Assembly (NCBI RefSeq): GCF_021129235.1
Contig: NZ_JAJOMA010000015.1
Coordinates: 140,719-204,718, forward strand
Reading direction: 5' to 3'
DNA length: 64,000 nucleotides
DNA from: Kineosporia mesophila
Lineage (GTDB): Bacteria; Actinomycetota; Actinomycetes; Actinomycetales; Kineosporiaceae
The translations under genes and the position numbers were made by a program. The first letter of the stretch is position 1, and the number at the start of each line of letters is the position of its first letter. The notes under the pieces were generated by a model, which ran no database searches, was not told the origin of the DNA, and worked only from the letters and a program-made list of their open reading frames with translations. Shown here piece by piece: positions 14,890 through 22,736 of the stretch.

Positions 14890-15918
14890 ATGGCCCGTCC
14901 TCAGCGACTGATCGAGCTGCTCGCCGCCCTCCAGGCGCACCCGCAGACCACGGCCCCCGACCTGGCCGCCGAACTCGGGGTCTCGGTGCGCACGGTGCTA
15001 CGTGACATTCACGACCTGGTCGCCACCGGCATCCCGGTCGTCACCGAGCGCGGGCGCTACGGCGGGGTCAGCCTGCTGCCCGGCGACCAGGTGGACCTGT
15101 CCCGGCTCACCACCACCGAGGCCGACCTCCTGCGCACGGTCGGGCTGGACCTCGACCGTGCCCGTCAGCTGGGCGGGGAGTCCGCGGCGCGCTCGGCGCT
15201 GGGCAAGCTCGACCGTGCCCGCCGGTCGGGCGGGGAGTCCGCGGCGCGCTCGAAGCCGGGCAAGCTCGACCGCGAACGCCGGGTCGTGAACTCCTCACCG
15301 CTGTCCCTGGCCGACGTCGTCACGGTCGACAACCGCCCGTGGTTCACCGACGACCCACCGGCCGTCGACGTCGCCGCGCTCGCCGATGCCCTGCGCACCG
15401 GCCACCGCCTGACCCTTCGGTACCGGCGCAGCGGTACCGACCGCGTCCATCATCTGACGGTCGACCCCTACGGTCTACTCAGCCGGGGCGGGCGCTGGTA
15501 CCTGATCGCCGACGAGCTGGGCATCCCCCGAATGTTCGCGCTGGCGAGGGTTTCCGGCTGGGAGGCGCTGGACGAACCCCGCCGGCTGCGCGAGGGCGCC
15601 GACCTCGCGTCCGTGGCCCGGCAGCTGGGGGAGAAGCTGGAACGCCGCGACGAGGTGATCGTCACGGCCCATCTGGCGCGCGACCGGCTCGACCTCGCGC
15701 GCCGGATTCTCGGCACGCGGCTGCGGGAGATCACCGATCTGGATGATGGACGCGTGTCCCTGACGGTCGCGTACGAGGAGACCGCGGGTGTGCGGCAGCT
15801 GCTCCAGTTCGGGGAGCACATCGAGATCGTCGCTCCCGAGCCGGCCCGACGGCTGGTGAGGGATCTCGCGCAAAGGCTGATGGACGTCCATCATTTAATC
15901 GAGAGGGATGGATCGTGA
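14890..15918 (+). CDS. WYL-domain transcriptional regulator with internal tandem duplication
   Basis: A 342-residue regulator of the DeoR-like HTH plus WYL type. The N-terminal winged helix is RPQRLIELLAALQAHPQTTA with ELGVSVRTVLRDIHDL. The WYL domain has LRYRRSGTDRVHHLTVDPYG and WYLIADE. ATG 14890 is preferred over ATG 14884, because AAGGA lies 6 bases before it. In the linker a 19-residue unit (LDRAR..GGESAARS..GK) is duplicated; normal family members lack this. Its stop overlaps the next GTG (GTGA), so it is coupled to the phosphatase. Confidence 0.85.
   Translation: MARPQRLIELLAALQAHPQTTAPDLAAELGVSVRTVLRDIHDLVATGIPVVTERGRYGGVSLLPGDQVDLSRLTTTEADLLRTVGLDLDRARQLGGESAARSALGKLDRARRSGGESAARSKPGKLDRERRVVNSSPLSLADVVTVDNRPWFTDDPPAVDVAALADALRTGHRLTLRYRRSGTDRVHHLTVDPYGLLSRGGRWYLIADELGIPRMFALARVSGWEALDEPRRLREGADLASVARQLGEKLERRDEVIVTAHLARDRLDLARRILGTRLREITDLDDGRVSLTVAYEETAGVRQLLQFGEHIEIVAPEPARRLVRDLAQRLMDVHHLIERDGS
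15151..15264 (+). repeat. 57-bp tandem duplication inside the WYL regulator gene
   Basis: Units 15151-15207 and 15208-15264 both begin CTCGACCGTGCCCG and end GGGCAAG, with only a few differences, and a third copy begins at 15265 (CTCGACCGCGAACG). The length is a multiple of three, so the frame is kept and 19 residues are added per unit. Confidence 0.85.
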
Positions 15919-16670
15919 ACCGGCACATCGGGTTCGAGCGGCTGCACAATGTCCGCGATCTGGTCGGCTACCGCACGAGTGACGGGGCTTACGTGGTGCC
16001 GCGCACGGTCTATCGGGCGGACTCGCTGGGCAAGCTGCAGGGGGCCGACTGGGAGACCTTCCTGGGCCTGGGCATCCGCACCGTGATCGACCTGCGCCAT
16101 CCCTGGGAGATCGAGGCCCGGGGCCGGGTGCCCGAGGCGGAACGCTTCGAGTACGTGAACCTGAGCATCGAGCACCGGCCCTACGACCAGGCCATGATCG
16201 ACCCGGATCTCGATCCGTGGCGCTACCTGGCCGACCGCTTCGCCGAGGTGGCCGATGACGGGGCCGACGAGATCCGGCGGGTGATCGGGCATCTGGCGCA
16301 GTCGCCGGTTCCGGTGGTGTTCCACTGCACGTCGGGAAAAGACCGCACCGGCCTGATCGCGGCCCTGCTGCTCACCCTGCTCGGGGTCCCGCGCGACGAC
16401 GTGCTGGCCGACTTCGCCCTCACCGAGCTGGCGACGGCCCGGCTACTGGCCGACTGGCACACCGCGAACCCGGACCGGCAGATGCGATGGCCCTGGTACG
16501 GCCGGGCCCCCGCGGTGGTCATGGAGCTGACTCTGGCCGACCTGGAGGCTGAATATGGTTCGGTGCAGGGGTATCTCACCGATCACGTGAACCTGGATCC
16601 GGAGACGGTGGAGCAGTTGCGACGTCGGCTTCTTACCGATGTCAGGGCGGAGCCCGGGCCGGGAACCTGA
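15915..16670 (+). CDS. Tyrosine-protein phosphatase (Y_phosphatase3 / DSP-like)
   Basis: A 251-residue phosphatase of the family that includes mycobacterial PtpB and related lipid phosphatases. The active loop is FHCTSGKDRTG (C-x5-R with Cys and Arg present). N-terminal NVRDLVGYRT and VIDLRHPWEIEARG are the usual flanking motifs. It acts on phospho-Tyr/Ser/Thr or phosphoinositides. The GTG start overlaps the WYL stop by 4 bases, so it is made with the regulator. A strong hairpin overlaps its end. Confidence 0.88.
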   Translation: MNRHIGFERLHNVRDLVGYRTSDGAYVVPRTVYRADSLGKLQGADWETFLGLGIRTVIDLRHPWEIEARGRVPEAERFEYVNLSIEHRPYDQAMIDPDLDPWRYLADRFAEVADDGADEIRRVIGHLAQSPVPVVFHCTSGKDRTGLIAALLLTLLGVPRDDVLADFALTELATARLLADWHTANPDRQMRWPWYGRAPAVVMELTLADLEAEYGSVQGYLTDHVNLDPETVEQLRRRLLTDVRAEPGPGT

Positions 16671-16686
16671 GGTCCCGGCCCGGGCT
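16651..16686. terminator. Bidirectional terminator hairpin
   Basis: AGCCCGGGCCGGGA (16651-16664) pairs perfectly with TCCCGGCCCGGGCT (16673-16686), loop of 8 bases that contains the phosphatase stop codon. It serves the convergent phosphatase and alpha/beta hydrolase genes. Confidence 0.75.
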
Positions 16687-16700
16687 GTCCTAGGCGTTCG

Positions 16701-17657
16701 TCACGCGTGCAGGGTGTCGAACAGGAACTCGCCGGCCTGGCGGGTCGCACCCAGGGCGGCCTGGGTGTCGCGCATCGAGTTCACCATCACGAAGTCGTGG
16801 ATGATGCCCTGATAACGCACGGCCGTGACCCGCACGCCGGCCTGGCGCAGCTTCGCGGCGTAGGCCTCGCCCTCGTCGCGCAGCACGTCGGCCTCACCGG
16901 TGATGACGAGGGCCTGGGGCAGGCCGGCCAGGTCGTCGAGGGTTGCCCGCAGCGGGGAGGCGGTGATCTCGGCGCGCTGGGCCTCGTCGGTCGTGTACTG
17001 GTTCCAGAACCATTTCATGCCCTCGCGGGCCAGGAAGTAGCCGGTCTGGAACTGCTCGTACGAGTCGGTGTCGAAGTTCGCGTCGGTCACCGGGTAGAAC
17101 AGCACCTGCGCCGCGATCGCCGGGCCGCCGCGCTGCTTGGCGCGGATCGTCGTGGCGGCGGTCATGTTGCCGCCGACCGAGTCGCCGGCCACCGCGATGC
17201 GTGAGGGGTCCATACCGTGGTTCGCGCCTTCGGCGGCGATCCACTCCAGGGCCGCGTAGACCTCGTCGATGGCCGTCGGGTACCTGGCCTCGGGGGAGAG
17301 GCTGTAGTTCACGAAAACCGTTGCGGTCTGGGCGCGGACCGTGAGCTCACGGACGAGGCGGTCGTGCGTGTGGGCGTTGCCGAACACCCAGCCCGCGCCG
17401 TGCGTGTACAGCAGCACCGGCAGCGGGCCGGTCGTGCCGACCGGGCGGAGGATCCGGATCGAGACCGAGCCGGAGGGGCCGCCGGTGATGGTCAGCTCCT
17501 CGACGTCGGCCTCGGGGACGGCGACGTCACCGCCCTGCACACCGTCGACCGCGGCGCGGCCGTCGGCGGGGGTGAGCTCGTAGAGGAACGGCGGCTTGCT
17601 GGTCGCGTCGGCGAATTCCTGGGCGGCGGTCTCGAGGACGGGTTCTTGTCCGGGCAT
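16701..17657 (-). CDS. Alpha/beta hydrolase, hormone-sensitive lipase (HSL) family
   Basis: A 318-residue carboxylesterase. The HSL oxyanion motif appears as LLYTHGAGWVFGN (HGAG for HGGG), the nucleophile as VAGDSVGGNMTA (Ser in GDSVGG), the acid as ITGEADVLRDEG and the His as GIIHDFVM. There is no signal peptide, so it is cytoplasmic. The family hydrolyses short and medium acyl esters. It is the second gene after an alpha/beta hydrolase 30 bases upstream, in a likely two-gene operon under the divergent GlxA-type regulator. Confidence 0.88.
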   Translation of the reverse strand: MPGQEPVLETAAQEFADATSKPPFLYELTPADGRAAVDGVQGGDVAVPEADVEELTITGGPSGSVSIRILRPVGTTGPLPVLLYTHGAGWVFGNAHTHDRLVRELTVRAQTATVFVNYSLSPEARYPTAIDEVYAALEWIAAEGANHGMDPSRIAVAGDSVGGNMTAATTIRAKQRGGPAIAAQVLFYPVTDANFDTDSYEQFQTGYFLAREGMKWFWNQYTTDEAQRAEITASPLRATLDDLAGLPQALVITGEADVLRDEGEAYAAKLRQAGVRVTAVRYQGIIHDFVMVNSMRDTQAALGATRQAGEFLFDTLHA

Positions 17658-17687
17658 GAGAATGACTTCCTAAAGGGGTAAGGGTTT

Positions 17688-18389
17688 TCAGAGAGCGGCG
17701 GCGTCGGTGATGACCTTCGCGACCTCGGCCGGGTGCGTCTGCATGAGCAGGTGCGGGCCGTCCAGCTCGACCACGTGCTCGATGCCGGCGCGCTGGTAGC
17801 CGAAACGCTCGACGTCGGGGTTGATCGTGCGGTCGGCCGCGGCGACGATCGCCCGGCTCGGCTTCGTGCGCCACGCCGCGACAGAGGCGGCCTCACCGAA
17901 CGCGGCCGCGGCCAGGGGCCGCTGTCCGGCGGCCAGCACCTGCGCCACCTTCGGGTCCAGTCCGGCGGCCAGAACCTCGCCGAAGGCGGCTGTCTCGACG
18001 GTGAATTCGGGGCCGTCGACCGGCGTGGTGTTCTGCACCAGGTGGGCGGCCAGGTCGGAGTCGGGGAAGCCGCCCTGCAACTCGCCCAGGCTCTCGCCCT
18101 CGGTCAGGGCGTAACCGGCGATGTACACCAGCGCGGTGACGCTCTCCGCGACACCCGCGACGGTGATGACCGCGCCGCCGTAGGAGTGACCGGCCAGCAC
18201 GACCGGGCCCTCGATCTGCTCGACGACCGAGCGGATGTAGGCGGAGTCGCCGCTCAGGGTGCGGTTGGGCACGGACGGCACGATCACCGGGAAGCCCTGG
18301 TCCAGCAGGATCCGGGTGACCGGTGCCCAGCCGGCGGCATCGGCGAAGGCGCCGTGCACGAGGACGATCGTGGGCTTGGCGTCAGACAT
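17688..18389 (-). CDS. Alpha/beta fold hydrolase (esterase, salicylate-esterase-like)
   Basis: A 233-residue hydrolase of the plant SABP2-like / haloalkane dehalogenase group: TIVLVHGAFADAAGW, nucleophile elbow VLAGHSYGGAVIT and C-terminal His in VVELDGPHLLMQTHP. ATG 18389 has AGGAG about 9 bases upstream. Many close relatives lie next to GlxA-type AraC regulators, as here. Substrate unknown. Confidence 0.85.
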   Translation of the reverse strand: MSDAKPTIVLVHGAFADAAGWAPVTRILLDQGFPVIVPSVPNRTLSGDSAYIRSVVEQIEGPVVLAGHSYGGAVITVAGVAESVTALVYIAGYALTEGESLGELQGGFPDSDLAAHLVQNTTPVDGPEFTVETAAFGEVLAAGLDPKVAQVLAAGQRPLAAAAFGEAASVAAWRTKPSRAIVAAADRTINPDVERFGYQRAGIEHVVELDGPHLLMQTHPAEVAKVITDAAAL

Positions 18390-18566
18390 GGATGGGTGCT
18401 CCTGGTGGGGGTTCGTGCCCCCCCAGCCTGCCCGGGGCACGGGCCTGACGACCCCTCTCCTCCGGACGGGAAACCCTCGGAATCCGACACCCTCAGACAA
18501 CGGTGCGATGATGACGCCCGGTCCCGCGTGGACCGGGTGTGTCGGTGATGTGACCAAGCTGGACGG

Positions 18567-19574
18567 GTGGCCGTAGTGGCAGTGCGAAAGGGGCGGCTGC
18601 GCATCGGCGTCCTCGTGTTCGATTATGTGAAGATGCTTGACTTCGCCGGTCCGGCCGAGGTTTTCATTGAGGCCAACCAGACCGTGGGTAACTACGAGGT
18701 GGTACTGATCTCACCCGACGGCAAGCCGGTGAACACGTCTGTCGGAGCCCGGGTCGAGGTGATGGCCGTCGCGGCCGACGTGAACGACCTCGACACCCTG
18801 GTGGTGCCGGGCAGCGAGTCCGCCCCGCCCTCGTTCGTCACCCCGGCCGTGCTGGAGGCCACCGCGCTGCTGGTGCCCCGGGCCCGACGGGTGACGAGTA
18901 TCTGCAGTGGGGCCTTCGTGCTGGCGGCCCTCGGGCTGCTCGACGGCCGCCGGGCCACCACGCACTGGAAGTTCACCAAGCGCCTGACCAAGGACTACCC
19001 GCGCGTGCTGGTGGAGCCGGACTCGATCTTCGTGCGCGACGGCAACGTCTACAGCTCGGCCGGGGTGGTCGCCGGCATCGACCTGGGCCTGGCCCTGGTC
19101 GAGGAGGACCACGGCGCCGACGCGGCCCGCCGGGTCGCCCAGTCGCTGCTGGTCTATCTCCAGCGGGCCGGGGGTCAGTCGCAGTTCTCCGCCCAGCTGG
19201 CCGGCCCCGCTCCCCGCACCCCGGTCGTCCGCCTGGTCGTCGACCTGATCCAGGCCGACCCGGCCCAGCCCTTCACCGCCCAGAAGCTCGCCGACCACGC
19301 CCGCGTCAGCGTGCGGCACCTGGCCCGGATGTTCCGCGAGGAACTCGACTGCACGCCGATGGAGTACCTGGCCTCGATCCGTTTCGAGGCCGCCCGGGCC
19401 AAGCTCGACGCCGGTTCGACCGTGGCCCAGGCCGCCCTGCTGTCCGGGTACGGCGGCGCCGAGTCGTTGCGCCGGGCGTTCGTCGCCCGCCTGGGCATCT
19501 CACCACTGAAGTATCAGCAGCGGTTCCGGTCCACGGCCCGGTCCGGGCTCGGCGAGAACGACGCCGCCGGGTAA
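18567..19574 (+). CDS. GlxA-type AraC family regulator (DJ-1/PfpI + HTH)
   Basis: A 335-residue regulator. The N-terminal DJ-1/PfpI-like domain (about residues 10-180) has GVLVFDYVKMLDFAGPAEVF and VTSICSGAFVLAALGLL with the conserved Cys. The C-terminal AraC HTH pair (about 215-315) has ARVSVRHLARMFREEL and ALLSGYGGAESLRRAFVARL. GTG 18567 is the most upstream plausible start. It is divergent from the two hydrolases, its likely targets. The 177-base gap holds partial repeats such as GACACCC and GGGTGTGTC that may be its sites. Confidence 0.87.
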   Translation: MAVVAVRKGRLRIGVLVFDYVKMLDFAGPAEVFIEANQTVGNYEVVLISPDGKPVNTSVGARVEVMAVAADVNDLDTLVVPGSESAPPSFVTPAVLEATALLVPRARRVTSICSGAFVLAALGLLDGRRATTHWKFTKRLTKDYPRVLVEPDSIFVRDGNVYSSAGVVAGIDLGLALVEEDHGADAARRVAQSLLVYLQRAGGQSQFSAQLAGPAPRTPVVRLVVDLIQADPAQPFTAQKLADHARVSVRHLARMFREELDCTPMEYLASIRFEAARAKLDAGSTVAQAALLSGYGGAESLRRAFVARLGISPLKYQQRFRSTARSGLGENDAAG

Positions 19575-19586
19575 ACAGCAGTCGGT

Positions 19587-19624
19587 GGTGTGGGGACGGT
19601 ATCCGGGGATGCCGCCCCCACACC
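19587..19624. terminator. Terminator hairpin after the GlxA-type gene
   Basis: GGTGTGGGG (19587-19595) pairs with CCCCACACC (19616-19624) between the convergent GlxA-type and DUF397 genes. Confidence 0.6.
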
Positions 19625-19641
19625 CGGGTGAGGCGACTACG

Positions 19642-19854
19642 TCAGAGGGCGAGGTGGTCGAACTCGCCCTTCTTGGCGCCGTCGATGAACGCCGCGATCT
19701 CGGAGGGGGCGAGCGCCAGGACCGCGCCCTGCTTGTTCTTGCTGTCCCGCAGGTAGACCACCGATGCGTTGCCCTCGCTGGCGCCCAGCTCAACGCAATC
19801 GCCGTTGTTACCGGACTTGGTGGCCTTGATCCAGGTGACGTCGTCGGTGCTCAT
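19642..19854 (-). CDS. DUF397 domain protein
   Basis: A 70-residue protein of the DUF397 family: VTWIKATKSGNNGDCVELG, VVYLRDSKNKQGAVLALAP and FIDGAKKGEFDHLAL. In actinomycetes DUF397 genes normally follow an XRE-type (Scr1/DUF5753) regulator, forming pairs that affect development or antibiotic production. Here no intact XRE gene lies upstream, only a short coding remnant ending in the overlapping ATGA. GGAG precedes the ATG. Confidence 0.85.
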   Translation of the reverse strand: MSTDDVTWIKATKSGNNGDCVELGASEGNASVVYLRDSKNKQGAVLALAPSEIAAFIDGAKKGEFDHLAL

Positions 19855-19948
19855 CGCTCGTACTCCTTGAGGTGAACTGCCTGAGTAACCAGACTGGCAT
19901 AACGCCGCCTCATCTCGTCGAGCACCGGCTGCTGGCGGTTCCCTCCTG
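19851..19948 (-). pseudogene. 3' remnant of a gene that preceded DUF397
   Basis: On the minus strand an open frame ending PVLDEMRRRYASLVTQAV then HLKEYER stops at 19851, its TGA overlapping the DUF397 ATG (ATGA), as expected for the tail of the usual coupled partner. No start codon or regulator domain lies upstream before the frame collides with unrelated sequence at about 19945. I read it as the end of a deleted regulator; it is too short to name. Confidence 0.4.
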
Positions 19949-20065
19949 GTCGACGACCTGCTGTGGAGCGTCGAGGGCGGGACCACCTTCCTGACCGTCG
20001 ACGGTCGTCGTACCTACGTCATCGACGGTGAGACGGTGACGAGGCTGGCCACCGCCGTCGCGTGA
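19946..20065 (+). pseudogene. 3' remnant of an unidentified gene
   Basis: A plus-strand frame reading LLVDDLLWSVEGGTTFLTVD and RRTYVIDGETVTRLATAVA ends at TGA 20063-20065. It has protein-like composition and codon use but no start codon, and it begins where the minus-strand remnant ends. Two gene tails pointing away from one junction suggest a deletion scar. Function unknown. Confidence 0.35.
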
Positions 20066-20100
20066 GCGGACCGGGGGGATGTCCCCACTTCCCCGGGACG

Positions 20101-20120
20101 GTTCGCATGATCACGGAAGG
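20101..20120. repeat. Half copy of dispersed palindrome family
   Basis: GTTCGCATGATCACGGAAGG matches the right arm of the copy at 41047-41104 (GGTTCGCACGATCACGGAAG). Preceding CCACTTCCCCGGGACG resembles the loop part. The left arm is missing. Confidence 0.55.
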
Positions 20121-20209
20121 GGCGGGTGGCCCCTCATCGACACCGCGCCGGGTCCCGGCCGGTACCGGGGAAGGTCCTGGCCGGTTCCCGGGCCTGGCAG
20201 GATACCGGG

Positions 20210-20860
20210 GTGTCCGAACTCGTGTTCTTCTCCGGGACGATGGACTGCGGCAAGTCGACCGTGGCCCTTCAGACCGATCACAACCATCGCATCCGTGGCC
20301 GTCAGGGCCTGCTGTTCTCCCGGTTCGACCGGTCCGGCGAGGCCGTGATCTCGAGCCGCATCGGCCTGTCCCGGCCGGCGATCGAAGTGCACGACGACAC
20401 GGATCTGCTCCAGGCCGTCACGGACCGCATCACGACCGGCCAGACGGTGGACTACCTGGTGTGTGACGAGGTGCACTTCTACACCCCGTCCCACGTCGAG
20501 CAGCTGGCCCTGCTCGTCGACGACCACGACATCGACGTGTTCGCGTTCGGTCTGCTGTCGGACTTCCGCACCAAGCTGTTCCCCTCCTCGGCCCGGTTCA
20601 TCGAGCTGGCCGACCGCATCGTCGGCTCCCAGGCCGAGGCCCTGTGCTGGTGCGGTGCCCGCGCCACCCACAACGCCCGCACGGTCAACGGCGTGATGGT
20701 CGTGGCCGGCGAGCAGGTCGTGGTGGGTGACGTCACCAGCGGCGCCACCGGGGCGGTGGCCTACGAGGTGCTGTGCCGTCGTCATCACATGCGGCAGCAG
20801 ACGGTGGCGACGTCGGTGGACGTGCGGGAAGCCGCGAGTGACCGGTCGGCCCGTGCCTGA
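20210..20860 (+). CDS. tdk: Thymidine kinase (type II)
   Basis: A 216-residue kinase that phosphorylates thymidine to dTMP in salvage. Walker A is FFSGTMDCGKST (residues 6-17), the catalytic Glu sits in VCDEVHFYTP, and the Zn-binding lasso has ALCWCGARATHNAR with the second pair in LCRRHH. GTG 20210 puts the start directly at the conserved VFFSGTMDCGKS; upstream sequence is not homologous-looking. The lasso pairing of CWC and CRRHH means the second site uses Cys/His. It appears to be a single-gene unit. Confidence 0.92.
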   Translation: MSELVFFSGTMDCGKSTVALQTDHNHRIRGRQGLLFSRFDRSGEAVISSRIGLSRPAIEVHDDTDLLQAVTDRITTGQTVDYLVCDEVHFYTPSHVEQLALLVDDHDIDVFAFGLLSDFRTKLFPSSARFIELADRIVGSQAEALCWCGARATHNARTVNGVMVVAGEQVVVGDVTSGATGAVAYEVLCRRHHMRQQTVATSVDVREAASDRSARA

Positions 20861-20919
20861 GACCGGAAGCGGCTCGTGCCTGAGACCGGAAGCGGCTCGT
20901 GCCTGAGACCGGAAGCGGC
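20858..20919 (+). repeat. 23-bp direct repeat, nearly three copies
   Basis: TGAGACCGGAAGCGGCTCGT plus GCC is repeated at 20858-20880 and 20881-20903, with a third partial copy to 20919. The first unit contains the thymidine kinase stop codon. Confidence 0.85.
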
Positions 20920-20984
20920 CCGGTGCCCGGCTGCGGGAACACGGTCTGGCCGCGGGTAGGCTGACAGTAGCTCGTAGTCACTCT

Positions 20985-21018
20985 GGATCCGCCCCCCGGT
21001 ACGCCGGGGGACGGATCC
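20985..21018. terminator. Bidirectional terminator hairpin
   Basis: GGATCCGCCCCCCGG (20985-20999) pairs with CCGGGGGACGGATCC (21004-21018), one mismatch, TACG tetraloop, between the convergent thymidine kinase and CAP genes. Confidence 0.75.
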
Positions 21019-21026
21019 GCCGGGGG

Positions 21027-21881
21027 TTACTTCCTCGGTGAGCCGAAGTCCTGCACCCAGTACTGGCCGTAGGCGGCGCCGCTGCCTGCGGCGTAGCCCA
21101 CTCCCAGCTCGGTCAGGCCGCAGTTCAGGATGTTGGCCTTGTGGCCGGCCGAGTTCATCCAGGTCTTCATCACGGCCGCGGGCGTCGCCTGCCCGGCCGC
21201 GATGTTCTCGGCCGCACCGCTCCAGGTGTAACCGGCGGCGGTGATCCGCTCGAACGCGCCCGTGCCGTCCTGGCTGTCGTGGCTGAAGTAGTTGTTCTTC
21301 AGCATGTCCTCGGCGTGGGCCTGGGCGGCCTTGGTGAGGGCCGCGTTGGCCGTGAGCTTGACGTTGCATCCGGCCGCAGCACGCTCGGCGTTGCTCAGGG
21401 CGAGCACCTCGGCCTGGTACTTGGCCACCTGGCTGTTGCCGGTGCCTCCGGTGGGGGCAGTGGCCGTGGGGCTCGTGCTGGTGGTGCCGGACGGTGCCGG
21501 GGTGGTCTCGTCGGGGTCCGTGGTCGGTTCGGCCGGCGGCGGGCTGGGGTTGCCGGCAGTGGACGTCGGGGTCTGGTTGGGGGTCGCGGTCGGCTTCGGG
21601 TGGTGGCCGTGGTGCCCGCGACGACGGTTCTGCCGGACCTCCTGCGCATCGGGTGATGTCGCCCGGCTGGTGGGGGTGTCGGTGTCAGGGCCGGTGGTCG
21701 CCGAGGCGCTCGGCGTGTTCCGGGTGTGGCCGGAGATGGGAGAGGCGTTGGCAGCAGAGCCATTACCCGCCCACGGGGTGCAGGCGAAGGCGGCGCCGGT
21801 GCCTCCGACGACCACGGCGGTGACGCCCGCGATCAGGACGGGCCGGAATTTCCGGATCTTCTGGTGACGTGTCAGGGCCAT
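21027..21881 (-). CDS. Secreted CAP-domain (SCP/PR-1) protein
   Basis: A 284-residue exported protein. An N-terminal signal/anchor segment (PVLIAGVTAVVVGGTGAAFA) is followed by a Pro/Thr/Ser-rich linker of about 115 residues. The C-terminal CAP domain (about 160-284) has EVLALSNAERAAAGC, ALTKAAQAHAEDML, NYFSHDSQDG and WMNSAGHKANILNCGLTELG, the classic bacterial YkwD-like pattern with its His/Glu pocket. CAP proteins in bacteria are cell-wall or extracellular proteins of mostly unknown function. The linker suggests a domain held away from the membrane. ATG 21881 fits the signal peptide. Confidence 0.88.
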   Translation of the reverse strand: MALTRHQKIRKFRPVLIAGVTAVVVGGTGAAFACTPWAGNGSAANASPISGHTRNTPSASATTGPDTDTPTSRATSPDAQEVRQNRRRGHHGHHPKPTATPNQTPTSTAGNPSPPPAEPTTDPDETTPAPSGTTSTSPTATAPTGGTGNSQVAKYQAEVLALSNAERAAAGCNVKLTANAALTKAAQAHAEDMLKNNYFSHDSQDGTGAFERITAAGYTWSGAAENIAAGQATPAAVMKTWMNSAGHKANILNCGLTELGVGYAAGSGAAYGQYWVQDFGSPRK

Positions 21882-22071
21882 GGGCGAGAGGTCTAGCACG
21901 ATCGCGGATTAAGGCGTGCTCATGCCGAAAGGCGTTGCGAACGCCATTCAGTGCTCAGCCGTCACATTCTCACGGGCGTTGTGCGGACCACCGTTATGCC
22001 GACGTGACCGGGTAGTTAATGCAGGGCCTCAAAGATTTTGCCGAAGACCGGCGTCCACCGGTCTCGTCACG

Positions 22072-22644
22072 TCACCGCGGGCCCGGCACCGACCGCAGCC
22101 CGGCCAGCAGCAGATTCTCCAGGCGCCGCACGGTGTCGTGCGCCCGGCCGGCCGGGCGCACGCCGATCGAGGCGATCGCCAGCAGGCCCGCACGCACATC
22201 GGTCACCGTCACCCCCTCACGCAGGGCCCCCGCCTCCCGGGCCCGGTGCACGAGCTCGTTCAGCGCCTGGGCGTGGTCGCGGCGCCGGTCGACGAATGAG
22301 GATGTGCCCAGCAGCATCTGGGTGATCGCCGGGTCACTGAGCTGGGTGTCGGCGAAGTGCCGGATCACCCGGGTCAGCCCCGACCAGGCGTCCGGATCGG
22401 CCTGGGCCCGCACCAGATCGGCCTCGCAGGCCACCACCCGTTCCGCGAGGACGGCGTCGAGCAGGTCGGTGCGGGTGGGGAAGTGCCGGTACAGCGTGGC
22501 GGTGCCGATCCCCGCCCGCCCGGCGATGGTCCTCACCGGCACGTCGAGGCCGTCGGTGGCATAGGCCCGCCGGGCGGCGCCGAGGATGCGCAGGCGGTTG
22601 AGATGCGCGTCCGTGCGCGGTTTCCGGGACGTCTGCGGGTTCAT
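22072..22644 (-). CDS. TetR family regulator
   Basis: A 190-residue repressor: AHLNRLRILGAARRAYATDG, VRTIAGRAGIGTATLYRHFP and TRTDLLDAVL, with a SbtR-like C-terminal domain. ATG 22644 is the start at the family N-terminus. It is divergent from an NADPH-quinone-type oxidoreductase 92 bases away that it presumably represses. The 190-base gap on its 3' side up to the CAP gene (21882-22071) shows nothing recognisable. Confidence 0.87.
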   Translation of the reverse strand: MNPQTSRKPRTDAHLNRLRILGAARRAYATDGLDVPVRTIAGRAGIGTATLYRHFPTRTDLLDAVLAERVVACEADLVRAQADPDAWSGLTRVIRHFADTQLSDPAITQMLLGTSSFVDRRRDHAQALNELVHRAREAGALREGVTVTDVRAGLLAIASIGVRPAGRAHDTVRRLENLLLAGLRSVPGPR

Positions 22645-22736
22645 CTGTCTCACTTCGCTGGGTTTCCGGGACCGGGCCGCCGCCGGCCGGCCTACGGTAC
22701 CCGGCAGCCCCGACCGCCAGGCTCTGAGGAGAACTC

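Noticed and set aside
20858..20919. Direct repeats as an attachment site or CRISPR
   Set aside because: No integrase, spacer pattern or tRNA nearby; simple tandem duplication suffices.
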